The notes under the pieces: model-generated
The model's database searches: none
What the model saw: the letters and a program-made list of their open reading frames with translations, nothing else
What the model was told of the DNA's origin: nothing
Position numbers and translations under genes: made by a program
Assembly: GCA_963839165.1 (NCBI GenBank)
Contig: CAWIUG010000049.1
Span: forward strand, 124,001-188,000
Length of the DNA: 64,000 bases
Direction of reading: 5' to 3'
Source: DATFVA01 sp963839165
GTDB lineage: Bacteria; Bacteroidota; Ignavibacteria; Ignavibacteriales; Ignavibacteriaceae
In this document: piece by piece, positions 17,565 through 27,214 of the stretch
How positions within the stretch are numbered: the stretch's first letter is position 1
How the letters are laid out: each line of letters opens with the position of its first letter

Positions 17565-20135
17565 TCAGCCAGCCCAGTATACCAATCCCATTTCAAAAGG
17601 ATTTATCAGTAAAGGATGTTTCGGGAGTACACGGATCGTAAAACCCTGCTGTCCCGATCTTCTCGTAGTTATACTTCCGGTATATTTATAATTGCCATCC
17701 TTTGTCTTACGGGATTCTGATTTAAGTACAATGGTCTCATTATACTCGGGGTTATCCTGGTGATCAACAGGTCCGTAGTAAACCTGTACCTCTACATCCT
17801 GAGGAGTAAGCTCGCCTAGAAATAGTTCAGATGTTATTGATAATTCCTCTCCCACGAAAATTGATTTGGAGTTACCGGTATTTTCCAGGTTAACAAGCCT
17901 GATATTACTCCAGTTCTTATGCATATTTTCTTTCCAGGCTGCCAGGTCTTTTGCATTATTCCATTTTTTCTCAGCAAATATCTGGCGCTTTTCAACGGCG
18001 GCTTTATAGTAGTTTTCGAAGTATTCTTGTACCATCCGGTGAGTATTGAAATATGGACCCAGTTTCTTCATAGAATTTTTTACCTTCTGGATCCATTCCC
18101 GTGGAAGCCCGTCTTCCCCTCTTGAATAGAACAAGGGAATTATCTGTGTTTCAAGAGTATTATAGAGCTGGCGCGATTCGAGCTCATCCTGGTAATCCGG
18201 ATCGGTATATTCCTCACCATTACCGATTTTCCAACCGACTTCAGGATCAAATCCTTCATCCCACCATCCGTCTAGTACACTAAAGTTTAATCCCCCGTTG
18301 GCTATCACCTTCATCCCCGAGGTGCCGCTAGCCTCAAGCGGACGACGCGGCGTATTCAGCCACACATCGCATCCTTCAACAAGGTAATGTGCTACATTTA
18401 TATCATAATTCTCAATAAAAACTATCTTTCGTCTAAAGCCGTCATCTTTTGATATTTCGCATATATCCTGTATCAGCTTTTTCCCTTCCTCATCTTTAGG
18501 ATGAGCTTTCCCTGCAATAATGAATTGAACGGGAAGGCTGCGATTGCTCAGGATCTGTTTTAGCCGTTCGAGATTCCTGAACAAAAGTGTTGCTCTTTTA
18601 TAAGTTGCGAAACGTCTGGCAAATCCGATAGTTAACGCTGTTGGATCAAGGACTTCGGCGGCGGTCGTAAGTTCAGTCTGACTCCCCCCTCTCGATTTAA
18701 CCTGTTTGATAAGCCTTCTGCGTGCAAAAGCAACTAACCTTTCACGTCTTCTTTCATGCGTTCTCCAGAGTTCCTCATCGGGTATCTTATCTATCCTTTG
18801 CCAAAGACTCGGTGACGCAGGATTCTCCAGCCATTTTTCTCCGATATACTGAACCAGCAGTTCTTCCATTTCCTTGGAAATATGTGAACGGATGTGAACA
18901 CCATTAGTAATACTTCCTATTGGTATTTCGTTGAAAGGAACGTCCCTGAAACCGCTTACCCACATCTTCTTCGATACTTTTCCATGAAGCTTACTGACAC
19001 CGTTAATATAACCTGCTGTATTCATAGCAAGATGAGCCATATTAAATACGCTCGATTCTTTATCCCTGTATATGGTACCAAGAGAATAAAATTCTTTATC
19101 TGAGATCTTTAATTCATTTCTGTAATAGTTACCAAGATATTTCTCAACCAGTTCATTGGCAAAAACATCTATTCCTGCAGGCACGGGAGTATGTGTAGTG
19201 AAAATATTTGATGAATATCCAATTTCTTTGGCTTCAGTATAGCTCAAACCGTCATTCTGGATAAGATAGCGGATCCTCTCGAGTGAGAGAAAGGCTGAAT
19301 GTCCTTCATTCATATGACAAACCATAGGTCTGATACCAAGTGCATGAAGCGTTCTGATTCCTCCTACGCCCAGGATAATTTCCTGTTCTATCCTTGTCTC
19401 CACATTTCCGCCGTATAAAGTCCTGGTAATAATTCTGTCCTCCGCAGAATTCATCATCACATTAGTATCCATCAGGTAAAGGGGAATCCTTCCGACCTGT
19501 ATTTTCCAAACCTGGAAGAATACTTCTCTGTGGGCAAAAGATACCGATAGGGTAAGAGGATCGTTTTTGTCATTCCTGACAAGTTCCATAGGCAGGTTAT
19601 CAAAATCATTTATTTCATAACGTTCATGCTGCCAGCCGTCTGAATTCAGATACTGTTGAAAATAACCTTCTTTATAAAGCAGCCCCATCCCGATCAAAGG
19701 AACACCCAGGTCGCTTGCAGCTTTGAGATGATCGCCTGCCAGAACGCCGAGTCCGCCTGAGTAAGTCTGAAGGCATTCAGTCAACCCGAATTCAGCGGAG
19801 AAATAAATTATGTTGAAGGAAGAAGTAAAATTATAGTTCTTCTGGTACCAGGTTTTCTCGTTAAGATATTCATGAAGTTTATCGTGAACCCGGTGAAGGT
19901 GCGCTATGAATCCGTCATCGTGCGATACCTCTTCGAGTCTTTCCTGACTAACATTTCCCAGAATCATAACAGGATTATGATTTGTTTCATCCCACAATTC
20001 CCTGTCAAGTCTCCTGAAAAGTTCTCTTGAATCTGAGTGCCAGGTCCAATGCAGATTGTAAGCAACTTCTCTGAGTTTTTCAAGGTTTTCGGGAAGAGAT
20101 GGTACTACGTTATAAGTACCAAGGAATTTATGCAT
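17565..20135 (-). CDS. glgP: Alpha-glucan (glycogen/maltodextrin) phosphorylase
   Basis: An 856-residue GT35 phosphorylase of the short bacterial type that begins with a separate N-terminal DUF3417-like domain (NLHWTWHSDSRELFRRLD). It releases glucose 1-phosphate from alpha-1,4-glucans in the cytoplasm using pyridoxal phosphate. The active-site signature EASGTSGMKVIANGGLNFS includes the Lys that holds PLP, and HMNEGHSAFLSLER and AGKAHPKDEEGK are also typical. The last 90 residues form a beta-rich extension. GGAGAAAGT precedes the ATG. It is a single gene, convergent with the glycosyltransferase, with no terminator visible in the 23 bases between them. Confidence 0.95.
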   Translation of the reverse strand: MHKFLGTYNVVPSLPENLEKLREVAYNLHWTWHSDSRELFRRLDRELWDETNHNPVMILGNVSQERLEEVSHDDGFIAHLHRVHDKLHEYLNEKTWYQKNYNFTSSFNIIYFSAEFGLTECLQTYSGGLGVLAGDHLKAASDLGVPLIGMGLLYKEGYFQQYLNSDGWQHERYEINDFDNLPMELVRNDKNDPLTLSVSFAHREVFFQVWKIQVGRIPLYLMDTNVMMNSAEDRIITRTLYGGNVETRIEQEIILGVGGIRTLHALGIRPMVCHMNEGHSAFLSLERIRYLIQNDGLSYTEAKEIGYSSNIFTTHTPVPAGIDVFANELVEKYLGNYYRNELKISDKEFYSLGTIYRDKESSVFNMAHLAMNTAGYINGVSKLHGKVSKKMWVSGFRDVPFNEIPIGSITNGVHIRSHISKEMEELLVQYIGEKWLENPASPSLWQRIDKIPDEELWRTHERRRERLVAFARRRLIKQVKSRGGSQTELTTAAEVLDPTALTIGFARRFATYKRATLLFRNLERLKQILSNRSLPVQFIIAGKAHPKDEEGKKLIQDICEISKDDGFRRKIVFIENYDINVAHYLVEGCDVWLNTPRRPLEASGTSGMKVIANGGLNFSVLDGWWDEGFDPEVGWKIGNGEEYTDPDYQDELESRQLYNTLETQIIPLFYSRGEDGLPREWIQKVKNSMKKLGPYFNTHRMVQEYFENYYKAAVEKRQIFAEKKWNNAKDLAAWKENMHKNWSNIRLVNLENTGNSKSIFVGEELSITSELFLGELTPQDVEVQVYYGPVDHQDNPEYNETIVLKSESRKTKDGNYKYTGSITTRRSGQQGFTIRVLPKHPLLINPFEMGLVYWAG

Positions 20136-20240
20136 ACTTTCTCCGTTCTCTGACTAGCTGATCTGAAATGAATTTGGTAATATAATTAATATGAATGGTA
20201 TTTGAAATTATGTTTATTGTTACGGTCCTTTAAACATAAA

Positions 20241-20266
20241 GAAAGCCGGTTTTTAATCCGGCTTTC
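20241..20266 (-). terminator. Rho-independent terminator after the large T9SS cargo gene
   Basis: On the minus strand GAAAGCCGG and CCGGCTTTC form a perfect nine-pair stem with an eight-base loop, followed by TTTATGTTT. It lies 24 bases beyond the stop of the gene at 20291-23200. Confidence 0.88.
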
Positions 20267-20290
20267 TCAGATGCAGTTTTAACTAAAAGG

Positions 20291-23200
20291 TTATTTAAGA
20301 AGGATCATTTTCCTGATTTGTGTGAAATCTGATCCATTGGAACCATTTGCTTTAAATTCATAGAAATAAACACCGCTGCCGACCTTACTTCCATGCATAT
20401 CTTCAGAATTCCAAACTACCGAATGAACACCTGCATTCTGCTGTGAATTTACAAGAACATTCACAACCTCACCCAGAAGATTGTAGATAACAACTTTAAC
20501 CCCGGCTGTAACCGGGAGGGTATATTCTATCCTTGTGGAAGGATTAAATGGATTCGGGTAATTTTGCTTAAGGCTGTAATCCTTTGGTAACTGAGTTTCA
20601 TGTGAGGGTATTGTACCGGTTAATCCAGATCGTGAATAAACGAGTCCGGTTATGTTTGGATAATTGATTGAGCCAATGATTGTTCCTGTACCAGTCGTCT
20701 TATCAATACTTATGAAATCATTATCCTGGTTTTGTGGTCCGATAACTCCATATAAGTTACCTGCAGGATCAAAATCAAGATCATTAGTTAAGGTATTAAA
20801 GCCGGTATTTCCGATAATAGTAGTATTACCCGATGTTAGATCAACTGTATAGATCCTATCTTTATTGCTGCCTATCAGAACATATGATGTAGCATAAAGT
20901 ACATTATTTACCGGATCAAAGGCTGCAGAATAAAGAATAACATCTGAAGCTACTTTAAAATTATATTCGCCGGTTGCTAAATCAATAGTATAGATATCTT
21001 TTGATTTAAGGAAACCATAAAGAGTTCCTGAAGTATCAAACGCTATTGCATTCATATCTGTGTTCAGGGGAAGGGTAACTGCAGTGTAAGCATCACCCGC
21101 CTCAGAATTTATTCTGGTGATTACAGCATTGCCAGATACATTAGTTAATCCATACATTATTCCGGTATGGGGATCTATGGTTAATGATTTGAAGGCATCA
21201 ACATCATCATAATTTGCATTTCCAATCAAATTTCCAGCCCCGGTAAGCATATTGATGGTATATAAACTTCCTTCATTTACACTGCCTGATACAGCATAGA
21301 AATTATCTCTGACCGCAGGATTAATTTCATATCCTCTTCCCTTCAGTGGAATATCCTGGAAGGTTGTGTTGCTGCTGATAGTCAATGTCTCAGAAAATGG
21401 ACCCACAGTTAAAGGCCGGAAAACATACTGAATAGTTAGAGAATCATAGGTCCCTAGTGTTAAGGGGAAGGATAAATCATTTAACAAATTAAATGGTCCG
21501 AGTACTGAAGGAATATCCGTAATTACTACATCGTCAGTTCCGTAATTAGCCATTCCTATTGCAAGTGTATCTCCTACCATACCAGCTTCAACATTACCGA
21601 AATCAAGAGAATCAATTTTTGATATCAGGTGGGAACCAGTCCAGGGTTCAACCCTTATCTTCCCTACCCGGGTACCCCAGGTATTTGTTGCAGCTGCATA
21701 TTCTGAAAGTGCCCAGAAGTTTGTTTGATCGACAGGGTCCAGAACTATACCGGTATAGTCGCCCCACCTGTTTCTTTCTCCCGAAAAGGTAACAATGTAA
21801 TGACCAAGACCTTCCGCCAGCGGCTGACTTCCCATAAACCCGGCAGGATCATTAGCAAGTCTACCAGTGAAGAAGGCACCAGCATATTCCGTCGTACCTG
21901 ATCTGCTGTATGCCATGGCAACATTACCATTTAGGTCTACATCAACTGAGGGAAAGAAATGCCAGAATCCATTTGCACCAAATACGTAATCCTGATCTGG
22001 TGTATTTGTATTTGTATTTATTTTTAAGTAATGCAAAGCTGAATACTGTGTGTTTGAAGGATTACGAACCGTATGAACTAAATACAGAAATCCGTCACGG
22101 AATTTAGGTTCATTTTTTAGTGATCCTCCGCCGCAATCAATTAAAGGTGTTCCGCCGCCCAACTGAGACGCATCAGGTGGAGATGAAAACGCGGTAACCG
22201 GTATATTGTTTAGAGTTAGTGCGGGCGATGTCAGCGGGTTGGTAATGGAATATAATCTAATATAGTTAGCAGTACTAGAGGGAATTTGAACAAGGTAGTA
22301 TTTTGAAGATGATGAATACATAATACTAGGCCTGATCGTATAGGAATCACCGCCATTAATATTCCAGATATCTTGCCAGGAACAGGGCCCGCCGGTATTT
22401 AAATAAAGCTGTGCTTTTGGGATGATGCGGATTTTTCCATACTGAAAATAAGATGGGGTGGTAAAGGTAAACTGATTTCCCGTTATATAAATCGCATCCT
22501 GATCGTATCCAACACCCTGATAATCTGTCCATGTATTGGAATTAACCGTACCATTTAAATTACCTGGTAAAGCCCAATTATACCACGTCCCTAAAGGATC
22601 TGAATCGTCAGATACCGAGACCAGAAGATGGGAAGTACCCGCATGTTGTTCCAGCCATACCATAATCCATCTTTGATCAATAATATCATATGTTACTTTT
22701 GGGTCGAATGCACCTGCACTTGGAAATACATTGTTGAACCAGCTGTCAGCAGTTATAGTCTTTAAAATATTCCCTTCTTTATCATAGATCCTGAAAGAAG
22801 TATTTACAACAGCTATAATGTTATCAGGTCCGACAGCTAAATATGGATCAGGAGGGATACTATTACCCATAGGTATTCCTGCAAAATCGTTCAACAGGAA
22901 GGGATAAGGAGTGCTGCCGTTAAGATTTTCAGCATTTGTATCTTCAAAGTAATTAGATCCTTCCTTAGGTGTTTGGTAACCAAAATCAATGTACTCACTC
23001 TGATCGTCAGAAAATTCTGTTTCTTCATTCCAGATTTGTTCCTTCGGTTCAACTATGGAGGTATTCTTGGAAAAATTATCTGTACTGATTATGGCTCCGG
23101 ATGCCACTCCTCCGGAATCAGGACCGTTATATGTTTGGCCATTAACGCAGGAAAAATATCCTGTTAAGAGAAGAAGCATTGTAAAAATTCTCTTAAACAT
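20291..23200 (-). CDS. Large secreted protein with choice-of-anchor D domain and T9SS sorting domain
   Basis: A 969-residue exported protein. An N-terminal signal peptide (MFKRIFTMLLLLTGYFSCVNGQ) is followed by a large region of unknown fold (about 90-520), a choice-of-anchor D-like Ig domain (about 530-635: LDFGNVEAGMVGDTLAIGMANYGTDDV), propeller-like repeats of about 50 residues (about 640-880; DPVNNVLYATSYVLIGSN), and a FlgD-like C-terminal sorting domain starting NYPNPFNPSTRIEYTLP and ending RKMILLK. The terminal domain is the type A signal of the Bacteroidota type IX secretion system, so the protein is expected on the outer surface or released. GAGGAG precedes the ATG. It stands alone behind a 140-base AT-rich gap, with its own terminator. 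Confidence 0.9.
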   Translation of the reverse strand: MFKRIFTMLLLLTGYFSCVNGQTYNGPDSGGVASGAIISTDNFSKNTSIVEPKEQIWNEETEFSDDQSEYIDFGYQTPKEGSNYFEDTNAENLNGSTPYPFLLNDFAGIPMGNSIPPDPYLAVGPDNIIAVVNTSFRIYDKEGNILKTITADSWFNNVFPSAGAFDPKVTYDIIDQRWIMVWLEQHAGTSHLLVSVSDDSDPLGTWYNWALPGNLNGTVNSNTWTDYQGVGYDQDAIYITGNQFTFTTPSYFQYGKIRIIPKAQLYLNTGGPCSWQDIWNINGGDSYTIRPSIMYSSSSKYYLVQIPSSTANYIRLYSITNPLTSPALTLNNIPVTAFSSPPDASQLGGGTPLIDCGGGSLKNEPKFRDGFLYLVHTVRNPSNTQYSALHYLKINTNTNTPDQDYVFGANGFWHFFPSVDVDLNGNVAMAYSRSGTTEYAGAFFTGRLANDPAGFMGSQPLAEGLGHYIVTFSGERNRWGDYTGIVLDPVDQTNFWALSEYAAATNTWGTRVGKIRVEPWTGSHLISKIDSLDFGNVEAGMVGDTLAIGMANYGTDDVVITDIPSVLGPFNLLNDLSFPLTLGTYDSLTIQYVFRPLTVGPFSETLTISSNTTFQDIPLKGRGYEINPAVRDNFYAVSGSVNEGSLYTINMLTGAGNLIGNANYDDVDAFKSLTIDPHTGIMYGLTNVSGNAVITRINSEAGDAYTAVTLPLNTDMNAIAFDTSGTLYGFLKSKDIYTIDLATGEYNFKVASDVILYSAAFDPVNNVLYATSYVLIGSNKDRIYTVDLTSGNTTIIGNTGFNTLTNDLDFDPAGNLYGVIGPQNQDNDFISIDKTTGTGTIIGSINYPNITGLVYSRSGLTGTIPSHETQLPKDYSLKQNYPNPFNPSTRIEYTLPVTAGVKVVIYNLLGEVVNVLVNSQQNAGVHSVVWNSEDMHGSKVGSGVYFYEFKANGSNGSDFTQIRKMILLK

Positions 23201-23343
23201 TTCACTCCTCGTAAAAAATTAAAATATTAATGAATTAAATCATAAATTAAAATACATATATCCGATTAAAATTAAAAGATAATTTCAGTGGATAAAGGTC
23301 AGAATACTTTTAACTAAAGCTAAAATTCCGAAAAATTTAGCCT

Positions 23344-24684
23344 CTATTTCTTATAAGTTGCCATTATATAATGTGCAATCGAATCAGCTTCCACAGGGGT
23401 AAGGCCAGGGTTTGGCATGGGGGGATAACCCGGATTCTTCTTTACCGGATTCCTGATAAATGCTATCAGCTGATCAATATGACCTTCATATTTAGGAAGG
23501 GTTTCCTGATAAGGGGGACCTACTATTTTGTGATCAAAAGAATGACAAGATGAGCATATATTCTTAAATATTTGTTCTCCTGAAATCGCTGCAGTTTTGG
23601 TTCCCCCTCCTGTAAGCTCGGCCATCATCTTCTCAAACTTCACATTCATTACTGCAGTCTGAACCTGAGTAGAGTTCTGAAGAGCAAGCTGATCTTTTAT
23701 GATTAATGCAAGCAATGTAAATAAAATCATATAAAACACGGATCCGCTGTGCCTTAAATCTTTGTTTTTAATCATTGAATACAAAAGATGATAGGCAATG
23801 AATAACAGGATGAGTGCAATGGTAACAAAAAAGAAAATTGATCCTGAAAGCGCCGACGATGGGAAAGCAAAAATATCTATCAATATGAAAATGGGAACCA
23901 GTAATGCTCCGGTGAATGTAATCCTGGAAGCTGCTTTCTTTACAAAATCAAAATAGGGGCCTGACTGTAAGTGTTTGCCGCCCTCCCAATAAAAGAAAGC
24001 AAAAAATATAGCAGCACCTGTTAAGGCTATCGCGGTAGAAATAAAACTTAAAAGATGGGCAAGTACCTCCCAGGAAAACATAAGGTAAATAACATTAAAT
24101 TTGCCCCACATCGTTGGGTAAGCAGCCACGGTAGCTGACGAAATGAACAGCCAGATGGCAAGAAAAATAAAGATGATTCCATACCGTCCTGATTTTCCGC
24201 TTAATCCTATATTTGCCTTTCGGAACTTCGAAATTTCTCTTGCAATGGCTTCATCTTTAGGATTAAATTCTTTAAATGCATCATAAATTTCCATAAAGGT
24301 CATTGAGTACCGGTAGGTGTAGATAAGAATAAGACCGATAGTCATAAAAAATATTGAAAAGATCAGATAGACACTGATGTTTGAATTTGTACCCTGCAAA
24401 AGCTGCGTATATATCAGCATTGCCGTAATGATTGGGACTATTCCAAGAATTAAACCTATGCTCTTATTAATTGTCAGGGTTTCAATAACATCCTTTGAAA
24501 ATTTAAGGTAAATGTCATTAGATTCCTTAAATCCTTTTGCTTTATAATAAAGTGATAATATTGTTGATCCGAATACTGCGCTTAAAAATGGAATGAACAG
24601 AAACAATATTAATATCAAAAGGTAATGCAGCAACTGAATATGCTCCGCAGATTGGGGTATAACCAGTTTATCAAGAAAATCCAT
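23344..24684 (-). CDS. Polytopic membrane c-type cytochrome, eight or more helices
   Basis: A 446-residue protein. Residues 1-350 hold about eight or nine hydrophobic helices. The C-terminal 80 residues form a class I cytochrome c domain with CSSCH as haem-binding motif and a distal Met in YPPMPNPGL, and YIMATYKK at the end. Histidines occur inside three helices (LLHYLL, LAHLLSF, AYHLLYS), compatible with b-type haem ligands, but I cannot assign any. It is the last gene of the act-cox cluster, 24 bases from ctaB. Possible roles are electron delivery to the oxidase or an independent quinol-cytochrome step. I do not recognise a named family. Confidence 0.7.
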   Translation of the reverse strand: MDFLDKLVIPQSAEHIQLLHYLLILILFLFIPFLSAVFGSTILSLYYKAKGFKESNDIYLKFSKDVIETLTINKSIGLILGIVPIITAMLIYTQLLQGTNSNISVYLIFSIFFMTIGLILIYTYRYSMTFMEIYDAFKEFNPKDEAIAREISKFRKANIGLSGKSGRYGIIFIFLAIWLFISSATVAAYPTMWGKFNVIYLMFSWEVLAHLLSFISTAIALTGAAIFFAFFYWEGGKHLQSGPYFDFVKKAASRITFTGALLVPIFILIDIFAFPSSALSGSIFFFVTIALILLFIAYHLLYSMIKNKDLRHSGSVFYMILFTLLALIIKDQLALQNSTQVQTAVMNVKFEKMMAELTGGGTKTAAISGEQIFKNICSSCHSFDHKIVGPPYQETLPKYEGHIDQLIAFIRNPVKKNPGYPPMPNPGLTPVEADSIAHYIMATYKK

Positions 24685-24708
24685 TTATTTTTCTCACATT
24701 ATTATATA

Positions 24709-25578
24709 TTAAAAGAATATTACAAGTTTATCGATTGAAAGCAGAACAACTACAAGGATTGCAAAAATGTTAATTTCCCTGAATGCAGTTCTGAAATACA
24801 TCTTTTCTTTAGTAAATCTAACAAGCTTGAATGAATTCCATACAAGCCACGCCCCGGCCAGGAACAAACCGTATCCTATAAAAGGCGACTGAAGTTTTCC
24901 GAAAAATGGTATCATAAGACAGGTAACTACCGTTGCTGCAATCCACATAAAAGTTATCCTTGCAAGCTGATCAGGATTAAATATCTGTGTCAGAGTCGGG
25001 AATCCGGCCTTCTGATAATCCTTATCAAGAACCAGAAGAAGCAGCCAGAAATGAGGGATCTGCCAGATGAAAAAGAAAGATGCTATAATCCATATCTGCG
25101 GATCATAAATGCTTCCTCCGCCTGCAACCCATCCAACGGCGGGAGGTATGGCCCCAACCATTGAGCCGGGAATAATTGCTAACGGGTTAACTTTCTTCAT
25201 GGGAGTATATATACCGTTGTACCATAGAAGATTTAATAGACCCAGACCCAGAGCAAGCAAACCTGCTCCTAAAAATATCATAAGTGAACCCGCGATTACC
25301 AGGATTAAAGCAATAAGTAATGCATTGGCAGGTGATATCCTTCCTGAAGGGATGGGTCGGTTCTTTGTCCTGCTCATTAAAGCATCTGTACTTCTCTCCT
25401 GGAAATGATTTATAGCCGCCGAACCGCAGGCAAGAAGAAGAATTCCCAGGGTAGGCAGTATCGCGGACGCATTCAGTTCGCCGGATGCAGAGATAAATCC
25501 GAATAGCATCGTCACAGTAACGAAAATCGTTATCCTGATCTTGGTAAGTTCTGATAATATGTTCAGCTTTTCCTTCAA
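24709..25578 (-). CDS. ctaB: Protoheme IX farnesyltransferase (heme O synthase)
   Basis: A 289-residue UbiA-superfamily prenyltransferase of the inner membrane that attaches a farnesyl group to heme B to make heme O, the precursor for the oxidase haems. The prenyl-diphosphate metal motif is seen as NHFQERSTDALMSRTKNRPIP near residue 56, and the second motif as YTPMKKVNPLAIIPGSMVGAIPPAVGW. Roughly nine hydrophobic helices are visible. The start is TTG at 25578, five bases after the coxB stop, with only a weak ribosome site, which suggests translation coupled to coxB. The position in the oxidase operon supports the assignment. A heme A synthase (ctaA) is not in this cluster. Confidence 0.95.
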   Translation of the reverse strand: MKEKLNILSELTKIRITIFVTVTMLFGFISASGELNASAILPTLGILLLACGSAAINHFQERSTDALMSRTKNRPIPSGRISPANALLIALILVIAGSLMIFLGAGLLALGLGLLNLLWYNGIYTPMKKVNPLAIIPGSMVGAIPPAVGWVAGGGSIYDPQIWIIASFFFIWQIPHFWLLLLVLDKDYQKAGFPTLTQIFNPDQLARITFMWIAATVVTCLMIPFFGKLQSPFIGYGLFLAGAWLVWNSFKLVRFTKEKMYFRTAFREINIFAILVVVLLSIDKLVIFF

Positions 25579-25583
25579 GTAAA

Positions 25584-26267
25584 TTACTTTGCCTTTGTTG
25601 TATCTGTTTTGATCGCGGTAGTATCCTTCGTAGAAGTCCCGACTGACTTAAGAGAATCCTGCAACGCCTTGCTATTGAACCAGGAATTAAAAGATTGCTG
25701 GGGCATTACCACTACTTTGCTCAACATATGAGAATGATTCAATCCGCAGTATTCGGCACAGAATATATCGTATGTTCCAATTTTATCTGCATTAAACCAG
25801 GCTGAATTGTTTCTGTTAGGTATAACGTCTTTCTTCACGCGGAATGCCGGAACGAAAAAAGAATGGTTCACATCCCGGGAATGCAGCAGAACCTTAACCG
25901 GTTTGTTAACAGGCACAAACAGAGTATCTGATGAAACACCGTTGGGATATTTGAACGACCATTTCCACATCTGTGCGGTTACATCAACATTCATCGCATC
26001 TGCTGGTGCGTTAGCAAGCTGCTTGTAGCCGGCCCAGCCCATCCAGAACATTATCAGGACCAGGATAGTCGGTATTACTGTCCAGGTCACCTCTAGAGGA
26101 ATGTTTCCATGAATGTTCGTTGCTCTGGGGTTTCTTTTCCTGCTGTACCTGATTACAAAGTAAATCATACTCACAGTAATCACAACAAGAAAGAATACCG
26201 ATACCGCAACAATAAAGAAGAAAGTGGTATCTGTTGAGTTTACAAAATTTGAAGCTCCGGAAAACAT
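25584..26267 (-). CDS. coxB: Cytochrome c oxidase subunit II (CuA subunit)
   Basis: A 227-residue CuA-bearing subunit. Two transmembrane helices (about 17-40 and 60-82) precede the cupredoxin domain, with MWKWSFKYPNG, VNHSFFVPAFRVKKDVIPN and the CuA motif FCAEYCGLNHSHM (two Cys, two His, Met and the Glu backbone carbonyl). There is no fused cytochrome c domain, so this is not the caa3-type subunit II and a separate cytochrome must deliver electrons. There is no cleavable signal. The C terminus is a short Lys/Thr/Asp-rich tail. It lies seven bases after coxD and five before ctaB in an unusual order (A-C-D-B). Confidence 0.97.
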   Translation of the reverse strand: MFSGASNFVNSTDTTFFFIVAVSVFFLVVITVSMIYFVIRYSRKRNPRATNIHGNIPLEVTWTVIPTILVLIMFWMGWAGYKQLANAPADAMNVDVTAQMWKWSFKYPNGVSSDTLFVPVNKPVKVLLHSRDVNHSFFVPAFRVKKDVIPNRNNSAWFNADKIGTYDIFCAEYCGLNHSHMLSKVVVMPQQSFNSWFNSKALQDSLKSVGTSTKDTTAIKTDTTKAK

Positions 26268-26274
26268 ATTTTTA

Positions 26275-26579
26275 TCACCTTACATAAAAGGAATAATCAG
26301 CAAATAGCAGGATGAACGAGATAATTATAAAGAATAATGCTATGCCTATAAAAACTCTGAACGCTTTTTGTTCTACCTTGAGATGCATAAAGATTGTAAG
26401 AACCAGGTACGACTTTATACTGGCTATTACTATTGCTGTAGTTACAGTTAACTGGCCGAAATTTATTCCTGCCACCGTAACTGTCAGCCCGGTAAGTATC
26501 ATCAGGGCTAACCACACTAATATATATATACCGTAATTTGTTACATGTTTTCATGCTGATGTTCTGCATGTTTTTCCAT
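26275..26579 (-). CDS. coxD: Cytochrome c oxidase subunit IV, interrupted by an apparent 1-base frameshift
   Basis: The open frame by itself would begin at GTG 26517 (80 residues), but family members of this small caa3-type subunit IV start about 20 residues earlier. Starting at ATG 26579, behind GAGG nine bases upstream, the sequence reads MEKHAEHQHE in one frame and then stops at TAA; from CAT GTA ACA AAT TAC the downstream frame reads HVTNYGIYILVWLALMILTG, as expected for the family. The two frames join if one A is added to the run of four at 26548-26551 on the minus strand. Joined, the protein has 102 residues and three membrane helices. It is either a sequencing or assembly error, a real mutation, or slippage at the homopolymer. 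Confidence 0.8.
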
Positions 26580-26590
26580 CCGTTAAAACC

Positions 26591-27214
26591 TCAGGTAATA
26601 AGATAAAATAATGGGAAAAGAAAAATCCAGATGATGTCTACCAGGTGCCAGTATAAACCGGCAGCCTCAAGTTTTACATAATTGTCGGGAGTAATAACAC
26701 CTTTGATTGTAAACCTCGTCATCGTAGCTATAACTATTGCACCGATAACAACGTGAAGCCCATGGAGTCCGGTCATAGTATAATATAAACCGTAGAACAA
26801 TACCTGTCCTGATCCTTTTGATAACAGCACATCCCCGCCGGGGTAAAGTCCCATGCTTATATGATGCATCCACTCAAAGTATTTGTTTATCATAAAACCC
26901 GCGGCAAGCACGATTGTCATCAGCTGGAAAAATATCGACAGCTTTATGTTTCTTTTCTGAATCGCAGCTATTGAAAGCGCCATTGTAAGGCTGCTAGTTA
27001 AAAGAATAGCCGTATTAAAAGTTCCAATAAGCGTATTGAGTTCCTTTGCCGCTATATGGAAATCCTGTTGATGCGTAAATCTGTAAACAGAATACAGGAA
27101 AAACAGCCCCCCGAATAATAGCAGTTCAGTAAAAAGGAACAGCCACATCCCCATCCTGGTACCAATATCATCCCTGTGGACGTGAGTGACTGCCTGTGAT
27201 TCTAATTCGCTCAC
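26591..27214 (-). CDS. coxC: Cytochrome c oxidase subunit III
   Basis: A 207-residue inner-membrane subunit with five visible helices. Family signatures are MGMWLFLFTELLLFGGLF near the start, SLTMALSIAAI, TGLHGLHVVIG (with the conserved His) and YWHLVDIIWIFLFPLFYL at the C terminus. The shorter five-helix form is normal for bacteria in which two helices are missing relative to the mitochondrial protein. It starts at GTG, four bases inside the coxA stop (GTGA), behind AGAGG, and ends 12 bases before the proposed coxD start. It structurally supports the CuB-haem centre of subunit I. Confidence 0.96.
   Translation of the reverse strand: MSELESQAVTHVHRDDIGTRMGMWLFLFTELLLFGGLFFLYSVYRFTHQQDFHIAAKELNTLIGTFNTAILLTSSLTMALSIAAIQKRNIKLSIFFQLMTIVLAAGFMINKYFEWMHHISMGLYPGGDVLLSKGSGQVLFYGLYYTMTGLHGLHVVIGAIVIATMTRFTIKGVITPDNYVKLEAAGLYWHLVDIIWIFLFPLFYLIT

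Noticed and set aside
26275..26517. coxD as an 80-residue gene from GTG 26517
   Set aside because: The N-terminal sequence before the GTG still matches the family (HVTNYGIYIL) in the same frame, and a good ATG with Shine-Dalgarno lies upstream in the neighbouring frame.
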